From: an uncultured Dyadobacter sp.
Lineage (GTDB): Bacteria; Bacteroidota; Bacteroidia; Cytophagales; Spirosomataceae
Direction of reading: 5' to 3'
DNA length: 64,000 nucleotides
Assembly: GCF_946482605.1 (NCBI RefSeq)
Contig: NZ_CAMLSE010000009.1
Location: 62,001 to 126,000 of the forward strand
Made by a program: the position numbers and the translations under genes. This document shows, in pieces, positions 35,832-44,852 of this stretch. The stretch's first letter is position 1; each line of letters opens with the position of its first letter. A model generated the notes under the pieces. The model was not told the origin of the DNA, searched no databases, and saw only the letters and a list, made by a program, of their open reading frames with translations.

Positions 35832-36237
35832 GTGCCGCTTGTTCCTGCCCCATAAATTGCTCATAGATTCTTCCGACTGGTTGAATGGAAAAGCCTGCAA
35901 ATAAAAGATTAGCGGGCTTTCTCTTTGCACGTGAAGATATTCCGTAAGATTGTCAACATTTGCGCCCGATAGGAAGATTGTTCCATTTGTGAGCCTCACG
36001 GGCTTGTTCTCCCAGTACCCGATAAGCAGCAAATGAACGACCACCAGACGGGCGTGTTTCGCATTGTCAAACGCCCAAAAATACAAATAAACAACTAAAA
36101 ATGAGCACATTATATATTTTTTATATCTAAAATACTGATGTGGGCTTATTGGTTAGCACGATGTTGTGCAAACCGAAAGGTTCGTATATTTATGGGTTGG
36201 TGGCAGGTGTAGTAGATGACAGTAACAACTTGAAACA
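35832..36237. other. Intergenic region before the Crp/Fnr gene
   Basis: This 406-bp gap begins with a hairpin terminator (35890-35920). The later part becomes AT-rich towards the regulator start. Open frames here show no family resemblance. Confidence 0.5.
35890..35920 (+). terminator. Hairpin terminator after the propeller gene
   Basis: AAAGCCTGC (35890-35898) pairs with GCGGGCTTT (35912-35920), nine pairs with one G-T, followed by a pyrimidine-rich stretch. Confidence 0.6.
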
Positions 36238-36819
36238 ATGCAAGATTTATTATTTGACTTTATATCAAAATACATTTCGCTGACCGAAGATGAAAAGAAT
36301 GCAATCGTTTCTTTGGCTATTTTTCACTCAGTAAAAAAAGGAACAATCCTACTTCAAGAAGGGCAAAAGTCTGACGATGGCTACTTTGTTCTTAAAGGTT
36401 GTATTCGGACATACTACATGATAGACGGAGAAGAAAAAACGACCGCCTTCTACACAGAAATGGAAGCCTTGACACCGCATTGCGTTATCAATAAAGCACC
36501 TTCCCAATATTATGTATCCTGTGTGAAAGATACCATTCTGTTAATTTCAAATCCCGATATGGAAACTGAAATGTTTAGTAAGTTCCCAAAGTTTGAAACC
36601 CTTTGCAGAATATTGGCAGAAGAGTTTTTGGCTAAACAACAAATTAATTTTGATGAGTTTAAGACTTCTTCACCCGAGCAACGATATTTGAATCTGTTAC
36701 AAAAAAGGCCAGACCTGATTCAACGTGTCCCCCAACACCAGCTGGCAAGTTATCTTGGCATCAAACCACAATCATTAAGCCGGTTAAGGGCAAGGATTTT
36801 GGAGAAAAATAAAGGTTAA
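36238..36819 (+). CDS. Crp/Fnr-family transcriptional regulator
   Basis: A 193-residue protein. The cyclic-nucleotide-binding-like fold covers about residues 15-110 (SVKKGTILLQEGQKSDDGYFVLKGCIRTYYMIDGEEKTTAFYTE). A C-terminal helical HTH follows (RYLNLLQKRPDLIQRVPQHQLASYLGIKPQSLSRLRARI). The FNR cysteines are absent, as in most Bacteroidota members. Codon use is more AT-rich than in neighbours. It is probably paired with the barrel-like gene 78 bp downstream, an arrangement often seen in this phylum. Confidence 0.88.
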   Translation: MQDLLFDFISKYISLTEDEKNAIVSLAIFHSVKKGTILLQEGQKSDDGYFVLKGCIRTYYMIDGEEKTTAFYTEMEALTPHCVINKAPSQYYVSCVKDTILLISNPDMETEMFSKFPKFETLCRILAEEFLAKQQINFDEFKTSSPEQRYLNLLQKRPDLIQRVPQHQLASYLGIKPQSLSRLRARILEKNKG

Positions 36820-36866
36820 GAGTCATTTCTTAACCTAAGTGAACGTATTTGAGCGACCTCCCGATT

Positions 36867-36874
36867 TACTTTTG
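36867..36874 (+). promoter_or_regulatory. Bacteroidota-type -7 box (TACTTTTG)
   Basis: TACTTTTG fits the TAnnTTTG consensus exactly, with TTG at 36849-36851 as a possible -33 element (15-bp spacer, slightly short). It precedes the gene at 36898. Confidence 0.45.
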
Positions 36875-36897
36875 CAATATCATTCAGCAAAAAAGAC

Positions 36898-37521
36898 ATG
36901 CAAAAGAAAATTCTATGGTTTCCTTTCATTTTCATGATGGCAAGCACTCTGCAAGGTAACGCTCAATATGCCAAACAAGACAGTACTTATAAAAAGTACT
37001 TTATAGGCAGTACCTTATTTATGCTGGCTAATGTTGTACCCGATAACAATCCGCCTGAGATGGTTTATCTGAACTTAGGGTATCGAATTACAGGAAAGGA
37101 TGTAATTTCACTTGAATTTAAAACCTGGAAATATGCCTGGCCAATTGGCATTCCTTTTGGAAAGTCATATGAAGCAGAAGGAGAAGGGTTTCCAGGTTAT
37201 ATTCGTGAATACGGAGTTTCACTTAATTACCAAAGGTTTTTATGGAATGGCCTTTTCGCTCAGGTTGACGTGATGCCTGCCTTTCAAACTTTTGTAAATG
37301 ATAATGGTAAGAAGATTGACAATGGATTTCAAATATTTAACACTTATTCCATTGGTTATCACATTAAACTTTTCAGGGATAGGCTTTTTTTTCAGCCTTC
37401 AATAGCAATGACTCATCGCCCCTATCAATCAACAATGCCTAGTTCGTTTAAACAGGTTGACGATAGATGGCCGAGAGTCTTCTTCTGGCAGCCGGGCCTT
37501 CATTTTGGGGTAAATTTTTAA
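36898..37521 (+). CDS. Outer membrane beta-barrel protein, unknown
   Basis: A 207-residue protein with a signal peptide ending at QGNAQ. The mature part alternates aromatic and polar residues (MVYLNLGYRITGKDVISLEFKTWKYAWPIG, YGVSLNYQRFLWNGLFAQVDVMPAFQTF) and ends in FGVNF, as in small porin-like barrels. I do not recognise a family. AT-rich codons match the Crp/Fnr gene in front of it. Confidence 0.65.
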   Translation: MQKKILWFPFIFMMASTLQGNAQYAKQDSTYKKYFIGSTLFMLANVVPDNNPPEMVYLNLGYRITGKDVISLEFKTWKYAWPIGIPFGKSYEAEGEGFPGYIREYGVSLNYQRFLWNGLFAQVDVMPAFQTFVNDNGKKIDNGFQIFNTYSIGYHIKLFRDRLFFQPSIAMTHRPYQSTMPSSFKQVDDRWPRVFFWQPGLHFGVNF

Positions 37522-37535
37522 AACTAAAATGAGCA

Positions 37536-38747
37536 TTATCCAGCCTGACGGCGTATAACGGGCGCTGGTCTTTTGCGCCCTGCGGCTTGCACTGGTGCCC
37601 GAGCTTCGCCTTTCTTTCTTCGTCGCCCCAACCAGATCAGAAAGCCGGACACAGGCAGACTGGCCAGGAAAAGCGCCCCAAATGTCGCCAGTAACTTCGT
37701 AGGTAGGCCATAAATACTTCCCACATGAATGGCATAATTCGAGTTCCGCCACTTGGCACCCAGGGTTTTGCTTTCCTGGCGCCCCTGATAGAAGAGCTTC
37801 CCTGTAACCGGATGATAGGAATATTGGTCGCCTTCGTCCCAACCGCTTTCGCCGTCAAACAACAGATAAGCACCTATTTCCGCCCGGCCCTCTTCGGCAA
37901 CCGCCGGGTATAAACCTACCGATCTCCAATGCGCACGCTTGGTAACCACATCGGCAAAAACTTTGTCGATCGGCTCGTCAGACAACGGCAGGCTTACGCG
38001 CGGACTCTCGTGCGTGGGAAACACCTTGCCCGGATCATCGCCCAATAGCCGGTAAATGCCGTTGGTCCACCAGTCAAATGTCCATACGAGTCCGGTAATC
38101 GCCAGCAACAGAATGAGCAAGTGGGTGTAAAATCCGCCCACATTATGCAGGTCGTAATTGACCCTGCGCCACCGGGCGTCCCATTTAATGGTGAAGCGCT
38201 GTTTGAATGCCGCCTTGTTTTTCGGCCACCATAATACCACACCCGTTATGGCAAGTATCATGACGAACAACGTCGCAAAGCCAACAATGTAATGACCGAT
38301 GTCGTAACGCAAAAGTAAGTTTTGATGCAACCGCCTGGTTAGATCGATCGGGTTACGCAGCATGTTCACCGCGCCGAGCACTTTCCCGGTGTATGGATCG
38401 ATATAAACCTGCTCCCAATAGGCATAATCATCCCAATGCGTCCAGCCACCCGGCTGCGCATTATCCTTGTAAGCCGAGAAAATGTAGGCCCGCCCCGGAT
38501 CGTTAAAGATGTCAATCCAGGCCAGTTTCTTGCCGGGCAAGGTATTTCGGGCCGTTTCCAGTAGCTGCGAAACTGGCAGACGCTGATTCTGCTGCGACTT
38601 AACGAATACATAATCGCCATAGTACCAGTCTGTCAACTCCGCATCCCAAACAAAAATTGCGGCGGCAGTCATGCTGACGACCACCACCAGGCCGGTGATC
38701 ATCCCCAGCCAGAGATGCACAACACCGATTATTTTTTTCACTTTCAA
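37536..38747 (-). CDS. PepSY-associated TM-domain protein, putative iron reductase partner
   Basis: A 403-residue membrane protein of the PepSY_TM family. It starts with KIIGVVHLWLGMITGLVVVVSMTAAAIFVWDAEL and has FATLFVMILAITGVVLWWP and LLILLLAITGLVWTFDWW later. The C-terminus is strongly basic (LGRRRKKGEARAPVQAAGRKRP). Family members are often next to siderophore receptors and are thought to reduce ferric siderophores. The gene follows the TonB receptor by 11 bp, which fits that role. Confidence 0.85.
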   Translation of the reverse strand: MKVKKIIGVVHLWLGMITGLVVVVSMTAAAIFVWDAELTDWYYGDYVFVKSQQNQRLPVSQLLETARNTLPGKKLAWIDIFNDPGRAYIFSAYKDNAQPGGWTHWDDYAYWEQVYIDPYTGKVLGAVNMLRNPIDLTRRLHQNLLLRYDIGHYIVGFATLFVMILAITGVVLWWPKNKAAFKQRFTIKWDARWRRVNYDLHNVGGFYTHLLILLLAITGLVWTFDWWTNGIYRLLGDDPGKVFPTHESPRVSLPLSDEPIDKVFADVVTKRAHWRSVGLYPAVAEEGRAEIGAYLLFDGESGWDEGDQYSYHPVTGKLFYQGRQESKTLGAKWRNSNYAIHVGSIYGLPTKLLATFGALFLASLPVSGFLIWLGRRRKKGEARAPVQAAGRKRPAPVIRRQAG

Positions 38748-38758
38748 TGATATAACTG

Positions 38759-41113
38759 CTAAAAAGTGTAAGCGACACTCGCAAGAAAATTTCGCGGAGC
38801 ACCCGGATAGTTACGCTGAAAATTATAACCACCCGTGAAATACGTTTTATCAGCCAGGTTATTGGCATTTACCGACACCCGGACTCTATCTACCTGATAG
38901 TAGGCCATTGCATTGAAAACGACGAATTCCGGCAGGATCACCGCCACATATTTGGCATCACGAAATCCGTTGCGCACTGAATTATGACTATGTCCTATCC
39001 CCAGGCCAAAACCATTCAGCTTGCCGGTGAACGTGTATTTGATCCACGAATTGCTGTTATGCCGTGGCGCGTTCTCCTTAGTCAGGCCGACCAGGTTCTC
39101 GTCCGCATCGCGGGTAATGGTAGCGTGGTTATAGGCATACCCGAGTATAATGCTCAGATTCGGGACCGGGTTGCCTACTAGTTCCAGTTCCACGCCCCTG
39201 GCCCGTTCCTGTCCGCGCTGAACGAGCAGGTCCGGGTTACCGGCGTCGTTCGCATTTGTTATCACATTGTTCTGGATCAGGTTGTAAACGGATAAGGTCG
39301 TCAGAAACTGTTTGCCGAACCATTCGCTCTTCACACCTGCCTCGTACAGCTCACTGGTTACCGGCTTCGGTGAACCGCCGATGATGAGCGGGACGCTGTA
39401 AGGATCGGGCACCTGGAAACCCTGATTGTAGGTAGCATATACATTGGTCCCCTTGCTTACGCTATACACCAGGCCGATGCGGGGTAAGGTGGCATTGGTA
39501 GGCACATCTTTGCCCTCCTGTGCGCTGGCGCTGGTAGCGGGAATGTTGTATCGCTCGTGGCGAAGGCTCAGCAGCAATTGCAGTGCGCGCCATTTGAATT
39601 GGTCTTGAATATAAAAGCCGTTCGTACTATACTGATCGCGGTTTTTCTCCTGCGGGTCGTGCTGGTAGTTGTATTTTGAAACATCCCGAGGGTAATAGGT
39701 AGGATTCCGGAGCGACAGCGTGAAAACATCGTCGGCATATTTTTGGGTGAAATTATAGTCGTAATCCGCGAAATCATATCCGGCAAGCAGTAAATGCTCG
39801 GTTTGGCCCGCATTAAGCTTGTAACTCGCGTAAAGGTTCAGATTATTGTTGGTATAATCCACCAGCCGATCCGTGTAGTAAACCTGAATAGAATCGCGGG
39901 TAATGTAGCTGTTGAAACCATGTTCCTGCAATTGCTGGTCTTCATGAAACCGCAGGAATGCGGCGGTGATATTGAACCGGTCGCTGATCTGCTGCGACCA
40001 GGAAAACGCAGATGAGAATACCCTCGGGCGGAGCATATCGCCAGGCTGACTGATGTTGAATCCGATGGGCGTCGCAAGCAGGTTTTGCTCGTTTTGCATG
40101 ACTGTCCGGCCGCGGTCGAGCACGGTATTGATATCCTGGTAGTTCAGGTCAAGGTTAATGCGTGTTTTCGGGTTAGGCAGGAAAGAAATGGACGGTGCCA
40201 CTGCAAATGTCCGGAACTTGATCTGTTCACGGAATGAGCCTGAATTCTCATAGCCCAGGTTCAGGCGGTAAAGCAAGGTTTTATCCGCGTTGAGCGGACC
40301 GGTAAAATCGGCGGTCGTGCGCGTCGTCTTGAAACTGCCTGCATTCAATTGAATCCCAGCGCGATTCTCTTCCAAAGGCTTTTTGGTCACCATGTTGATC
40401 GTTCCGCCCGGGTTCGTATTACCAAACATCGCCGATGCGGGCCCTTTGATCACCTCTACCCGCTCGATGTTGACCAGAAGCGGGCTCGTCCAGAAATTGC
40501 CCGCGAACCGCAGCCCATTCAGCAAACGGTTTTCCGACGACCGGAAGCCGCGGATAGCAATATCGTCGTATACAGAAAACTGGTTGGCACCGGTAACATT
40601 TTTGACCACGTCCTGCAACCGGTAAGACTGCTGGTCCAGCATCAGCTCCTTGGTAACTGTGGAGATCGTCTGCGGAATGTCTTTCAGGGGAGCCTGCGTT
40701 TTCGTGGCTGAAAAGCTGTATTCGTTCTTATAAGTCGTCTCACGCCGACCGGTTATCTCCACGGTCTGCAACTGCTCGGCGGCTTCCAGGATGGTAAGCT
40801 TTAACTGCACGGTCTGCCCCGGCTCCACGTTCACCTGCTCCCGCGATGGCTGGTATCCCACGGCCGACGTTTGCAGAATATGCTGGCCAGGCTTAATGTT
40901 CAGGAGGATAAACTGCCCCCGTTCGTCAGTGGTAACCCCCGATTTCAATCCCTTCAAAGTGACATGTATGAATGCGGCCGGCTTGTCGTCCCGGCTGGTG
41001 ATGCGTCCCTCGATCCGGCCCGGCTGCGCGTTCGACTGTGCCTTGGCATGGCCCGCAGCTGCGAGTAGCATCCATAATACTACCAGGAATTTTCCAAGTA
41101 AAGTTGTTTTCAT
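38759..41113 (-). CDS. TonB-dependent siderophore receptor 1
   Basis: A 784-residue outer-membrane receptor. The ATG at about 41113 (MKTTLLGKFLVVLWMLLAAAGHAKAQ) gives the signal peptide; an upstream TTG would spoil it. A carboxypeptidase-regulatory domain follows, then a plug with the siderophore-receptor pattern (IPQTISTVTKELMLDQQSYRLQDVVKNVTGANQF...IAIRGFRSSENRLLNGLRF, VEVIKGPASAMFGNTNPGGTINMVTKKP). The barrel ends in ASVAYTF. It is divergent from a second receptor and shares the candidate Fur-box region. The ligand is unknown. Confidence 0.92.
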   Translation of the reverse strand: MKTTLLGKFLVVLWMLLAAAGHAKAQSNAQPGRIEGRITSRDDKPAAFIHVTLKGLKSGVTTDERGQFILLNIKPGQHILQTSAVGYQPSREQVNVEPGQTVQLKLTILEAAEQLQTVEITGRRETTYKNEYSFSATKTQAPLKDIPQTISTVTKELMLDQQSYRLQDVVKNVTGANQFSVYDDIAIRGFRSSENRLLNGLRFAGNFWTSPLLVNIERVEVIKGPASAMFGNTNPGGTINMVTKKPLEENRAGIQLNAGSFKTTRTTADFTGPLNADKTLLYRLNLGYENSGSFREQIKFRTFAVAPSISFLPNPKTRINLDLNYQDINTVLDRGRTVMQNEQNLLATPIGFNISQPGDMLRPRVFSSAFSWSQQISDRFNITAAFLRFHEDQQLQEHGFNSYITRDSIQVYYTDRLVDYTNNNLNLYASYKLNAGQTEHLLLAGYDFADYDYNFTQKYADDVFTLSLRNPTYYPRDVSKYNYQHDPQEKNRDQYSTNGFYIQDQFKWRALQLLLSLRHERYNIPATSASAQEGKDVPTNATLPRIGLVYSVSKGTNVYATYNQGFQVPDPYSVPLIIGGSPKPVTSELYEAGVKSEWFGKQFLTTLSVYNLIQNNVITNANDAGNPDLLVQRGQERARGVELELVGNPVPNLSIILGYAYNHATITRDADENLVGLTKENAPRHNSNSWIKYTFTGKLNGFGLGIGHSHNSVRNGFRDAKYVAVILPEFVVFNAMAYYQVDRVRVSVNANNLADKTYFTGGYNFQRNYPGAPRNFLASVAYTF

Positions 41114-41250
41114 AAAGTTGTTTTCAAGCAGCCTCCATTTCGCCTCAGACAGCGAGCCGTCGTCGGCCAAATTAGGCTATGGGTGACGTTAGTTTAAGCT
41201 TTAGGAATCAGCCCCAAAAAGCTCCACAAAGGAATAAATTTATTATTACA

Positions 41251-41269
41251 ATTTAAACTAATTATAAAT
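41251..41269. promoter_or_regulatory. Fur-box-like dyad
   Basis: ATTTAAACTAATTATAAAT reads as two 9-bp arms around one central base, matching each other at 7 of 9 positions. This is the layout and AT-rich composition of a Fur box. It lies between the two divergent receptors, just upstream of the promoter for the plus-strand gene. Confidence 0.45.
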
Positions 41270-41271
41270 AA

Positions 41272-41304
41272 TTGCAAAGTGAGTAAGGTTTCGCACTATC
41301 TTTG
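41272..41304 (+). promoter_or_regulatory. Bacteroidota promoter for receptor 2
   Basis: TATCTTTG at 41297-41304 fits TAnnTTTG exactly, and TTG at 41272-41274 is a -33 element with a 22-bp spacer. It is about 30 bp before the ATG at 41335. Confidence 0.6.
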
Positions 41305-41334
41305 GCGCCACTTACATTCAAATCCACCCTATTT

Positions 41335-43644
41335 ATGCAAAAACTTTTAAGCTGCATTCTCATCCTGACAAGCCTGCCGGCTTTCGCGCAGATGGGCATC
41401 ATCCGGGGAACCGTGATCACCTCCGACGGTAAACCCGCGGAATTCGTAAACGTGGTGCTCGAACGCACAGGCCGGGGCGCTACCGTCGACCAGGCAGGTA
41501 ATTACACCATAAACAAAGTACAGCCTGGCAACTACACCCTGGTGGCGAGCTTTACCGGGCTACTGACTCAGAAAAAACAAGTGACTGTCGAGGCCGGAGA
41601 AACCGCGCGTTTCGATTTTACACTCACCGAAGACAATCAGCAATTGCAGGAAGTAATCGTACGGTCGTCTGCCAACAGAGTGACCGACAAAGGCACCGAA
41701 ATGGTCGCCCGAATGCCGATCACAAACCTGCAAAATCCGCAGGCATTCAATGTGGTTGGAAAAGAATTGATGAAACAACAGAACGTCGTCACCATTACCG
41801 ATGCATTCAAAAACGCGCCGGGCGTGGTAGCCGCGCTGTACCCCAGCGGCGGGATCGGTGCGTTGTCGCGAGGGTTTTCTACCGGGATAGACGCGCGTAA
41901 CGGCTTGCAAACCACATCCGGAAGGGGTAGCGCAGACGTTGCCAACATCGAGCGTATAGAGTTTATCAAAGGGCCGTCGGGCACGCTGTTCGGCGCGGGC
42001 ATTTCCTCCTTTGGCGGGGTGGTCAACCTCGTAACCAAAAAGCCTTTTGAAACGTTTAAAGGCAGCGTGGATCTTTCGGTGGGCAGCTTTGGCCTCGGTC
42101 GTATCAGCGCCGATGTAAATACGCCGCTGAATGCCGACCGCAGCCTATTACTCAGGGTCAACACCGCATTGCAGCGCCAAGACAGCTATAATGAAAGAGG
42201 CTTTTATAACAGTGCACTATTTGCACCCAGCCTGCTTTACAAGGCCAACGACCGGTTATCGGTACTGGTAGACGCGGAAGTGTACAGCGTGAATTCCATA
42301 CGCCCCACCTATGTGCGCATTGCGCCTGACGCAGGAATCCGCTCCTATGCCGACATTCCGCTGGACTACAAAAAATCGCTGCTGGAAAATGACCTCGACG
42401 CGAAAACCAACACCGTCAAATTCTTTACCGAAGCCAAGTACCGGCTGAATGGCGGCTGGACTTCGACAACCAATTTTTCCTATGTGAATGAAGCCACCGA
42501 GCGAAGCTACCAGGATTATCCCATCTGGATTTCTCCCAATGAAGTTACGATCGATGTGTCCCGGTACGGCCCGGTTGGTAACACTTACCTGAATTTGCAG
42601 CAGAACTTCAACGGACGTTTTCAGACCGGCCCGTTGAAACACACTGTACTGGCCGGTGCTAATGTAACCAACTACACAGGTCGGGGTCAGAGCGGCGGCA
42701 CGGGCATTATCCGGACGCTGGATGTCCGCAAAGCAAATCTGCCTAAAATAGACCGTATTCTCGTGGACAGCGCCTTCGTACCGGGCACCATGCTCAACTG
42801 GGGCCGTTCCAACACGATGAGCTACGGCGCCTATGCGGCCGACGTGATCAGTTTGAGCGACCGGTTATATGCCATGCTCAGCTTGCGCTATGAGTATTTC
42901 GAAGACAAATCCGTAGGGCCGTGGTCGACACCGTATACCCAAAGCTCCTTGTCGCCCAAACTTGGGTTGGTGTACCAGCTGGTGAAAGACAATGTCTCGC
43001 TGTTTGCCAACTACATGAACGGTTATCAGAACTACCCTGCCATTGTCCAACCCGACGGTTCGACATTGCAGGTGAAGCCGATTTATGCGATCCAGTACGA
43101 AGGCGGCGTAAAAGCCGAGCTGTTTGACAAGAAGGTCAACACGACATTGAGCTACTACTACATTAATATAGACAATGCGGTGCGTTACGGCGGCAACTCG
43201 TTCGCATTCCAGGACGGCAAGCAGGTAAGCAAGGGAATCGAGTGGGACTTCTCGGCCAATCCTGTGCAGGGCCTGACCATGATTCTGGGTTACGGCTACA
43301 ACAACAACAGGATCCTGGGTGCAGAAAATCTTGATCGCAACATATCAAACAACTCTCCCCAACATGTGGCCAACTACTGGGTCAACTACCAGTTCCAGCA
43401 GGGTGCGTTGCGCAATTTCGGCCTGGGCGCTGGCGGAAACTATGTTTCGGATGCCTATTTCGACGATTCGAATCTCTTTCTGCTGCCTTCCTACCATGTG
43501 GTGAATGCCAGTGCATTCTACGAAAACAATAAAATGCGGGTAGGTTTCAAGCTGAACAACATCGGCGATCAAAAAAGCTGGGGATTCTGGGGGGCGCCCA
43601 ACCCTACCCGAAACTTCGTAGCTAATGTAATTTTCAAATTCTGA
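41335..43644 (+). CDS. TonB-dependent siderophore receptor 2
   Basis: A 769-residue receptor. The signal peptide is MQKLLSCILILTSLPAFAQ (ATG at 41335; the upstream in-frame start at 41302 is inside the promoter). A carboxypeptidase-regulatory domain and plug follow (ATVDQAGNYTINKVQPGNYTLVASF, MPITNLQNPQAFNVVGKELMKQQNVVTITDAFKNAPGVVAAL, ERIEFIKGPSGTLFGAGISSFGGVVNLVTKKPFE). The barrel ends in NFVANVIFKF. Its plug differs clearly from receptor 1, so the pair probably takes different siderophores. Confidence 0.92.
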   Translation: MQKLLSCILILTSLPAFAQMGIIRGTVITSDGKPAEFVNVVLERTGRGATVDQAGNYTINKVQPGNYTLVASFTGLLTQKKQVTVEAGETARFDFTLTEDNQQLQEVIVRSSANRVTDKGTEMVARMPITNLQNPQAFNVVGKELMKQQNVVTITDAFKNAPGVVAALYPSGGIGALSRGFSTGIDARNGLQTTSGRGSADVANIERIEFIKGPSGTLFGAGISSFGGVVNLVTKKPFETFKGSVDLSVGSFGLGRISADVNTPLNADRSLLLRVNTALQRQDSYNERGFYNSALFAPSLLYKANDRLSVLVDAEVYSVNSIRPTYVRIAPDAGIRSYADIPLDYKKSLLENDLDAKTNTVKFFTEAKYRLNGGWTSTTNFSYVNEATERSYQDYPIWISPNEVTIDVSRYGPVGNTYLNLQQNFNGRFQTGPLKHTVLAGANVTNYTGRGQSGGTGIIRTLDVRKANLPKIDRILVDSAFVPGTMLNWGRSNTMSYGAYAADVISLSDRLYAMLSLRYEYFEDKSVGPWSTPYTQSSLSPKLGLVYQLVKDNVSLFANYMNGYQNYPAIVQPDGSTLQVKPIYAIQYEGGVKAELFDKKVNTTLSYYYINIDNAVRYGGNSFAFQDGKQVSKGIEWDFSANPVQGLTMILGYGYNNNRILGAENLDRNISNNSPQHVANYWVNYQFQQGALRNFGLGAGGNYVSDAYFDDSNLFLLPSYHVVNASAFYENNKMRVGFKLNNIGDQKSWGFWGAPNPTRNFVANVIFKF

Positions 43645-43964
43645 ACCATTGCATTGTCAGCCAGTTCGTTACCCCGGATATTGATTACCGGGGTAATGAG
43701 CTGGCTTAAATACTGTATTTCTACCCCAAATTACAGTCAGCTTATTTCACTAATGATTTTGTCAAAAGGTTTGCCTCAGGCTTTCTATTTTGGAAGTTGC
43801 GTTTATACGCATCGGAACCTCGCAACAAGCACATAACTTTTGTCTAAGCAATTAGTTTCCGGTGCAGATCTACATGTTAAATCTCGGTAACTTTTCCTCC
43901 ATAAGAGTTTCCAGGGAATCAGATCGATTCCAAAAACTACACGTAAACCCTAAACAAGAATACA
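43645..43964. other. Intergenic region before the amidase
   Basis: This 320-bp gap begins with the hairpin at 43669-43696. The remainder has no supported gene and should contain the amidase promoter (a TAACTTTT stretch near 43888 is a weak -7 candidate). Confidence 0.5.
43669..43696 (+). terminator. Perfect 9-bp hairpin after receptor 2
   Basis: TTACCCCGG (43669-43677) and CCGGGGTAA (43688-43696) pair perfectly around a 10-base loop. No T-run follows. It is likely the transcript end of the receptor. Confidence 0.55.
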
Positions 43965-44597
43965 ATGGAAAAGACGGGTACAATCGTATTAGATCCGGGG
44001 CATGGAGGTCAGCATGAAATAGGAGGATCATCCGCGAACAATGCAATCAGCGCCAGTGGTGTTCTGGAAAAAAACATCACGTTGCGAATGGCCTTTTTGA
44101 TAAGGGAATCACTTGAAGAGATTGCTGCCAGCGAAGGACATCACCTAACAACTATACTTACAAGAGAGGAGGACAAAAATCTGGCACTGGCAGCGAGAGC
44201 ACGAGTCGCGAAAACCAAAAAGGCCGATTTGTTTTTAAGTATTCACTGCAATGGTTTCAATGGAAGAGCCAGAGGTACTGAGACACTCATTAGTCCCGTA
44301 ACTTCCGGAAATACAAATCACCAGGCTGATCGTGCGTTCGCACAAATGATTCAAAATGCAGTTTTCAATACTATAAGGCGTCATGATCCGAAAGCGACCG
44401 ACCGAGGCGTGAAAGATCAACGCCTCGGTGTGTTGAGTGACCTCAATTTAGGCCCTGTTCCCCGGAGCTGTTTATTGGAACTTGAATTTATCGATGTGAA
44501 GGCGGTTGACCAGTTATTAAACATCGGCCCCAACTCCTTGCAAGTTCGCACCGAAATTGCCCAAGCTATTGCCAGGTCACTTATTGACGCTTTGTAG
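43965..44597 (+). CDS. N-acetylmuramoyl-L-alanine amidase (Amidase_3), no signal peptide
   Basis: A 210-residue zinc amidase. TIVLDPGHGGQHEIGG carries the first zinc histidine H13, LEKNITLRMAFLI the acidic ligand region (E35), LFLSIHCNGF the second histidine H94, and LLELEFI the late glutamate. The domain is almost the whole protein. No signal peptide, LysM or SH3 part is present, so export through the Sec system is not evident. It precedes the large membrane patatin (255-bp gap) and DUF3616 genes. Cell-wall cleavage is the family activity; the role here is unclear. Confidence 0.85.
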   Translation: MEKTGTIVLDPGHGGQHEIGGSSANNAISASGVLEKNITLRMAFLIRESLEEIAASEGHHLTTILTREEDKNLALAARARVAKTKKADLFLSIHCNGFNGRARGTETLISPVTSGNTNHQADRAFAQMIQNAVFNTIRRHDPKATDRGVKDQRLGVLSDLNLGPVPRSCLLELEFIDVKAVDQLLNIGPNSLQVRTEIAQAIARSLIDAL

Positions 44598-44852
44598 TCT
44601 AAATGTTCTTGAACAGCGCCGGATTAACCCCTCATTATTTAGTGGGATTAATTTTCGGATAAGCGGCATCTGCAAACAAGCTGAAACCTGCCGTTCAAAG
44701 AATAGAGAGACACCCACGTATACGCACCTGCGTTCCCAAACCAACTTTCATCGCGTAGCCTGTCGGCAAAGCAGATATTGAACCTGGCGAAGTTGCCGGC
44801 GGAGAAACCCAGCACGCTAACCGACATAACTCCCCCATTCAATTTCATAGAT

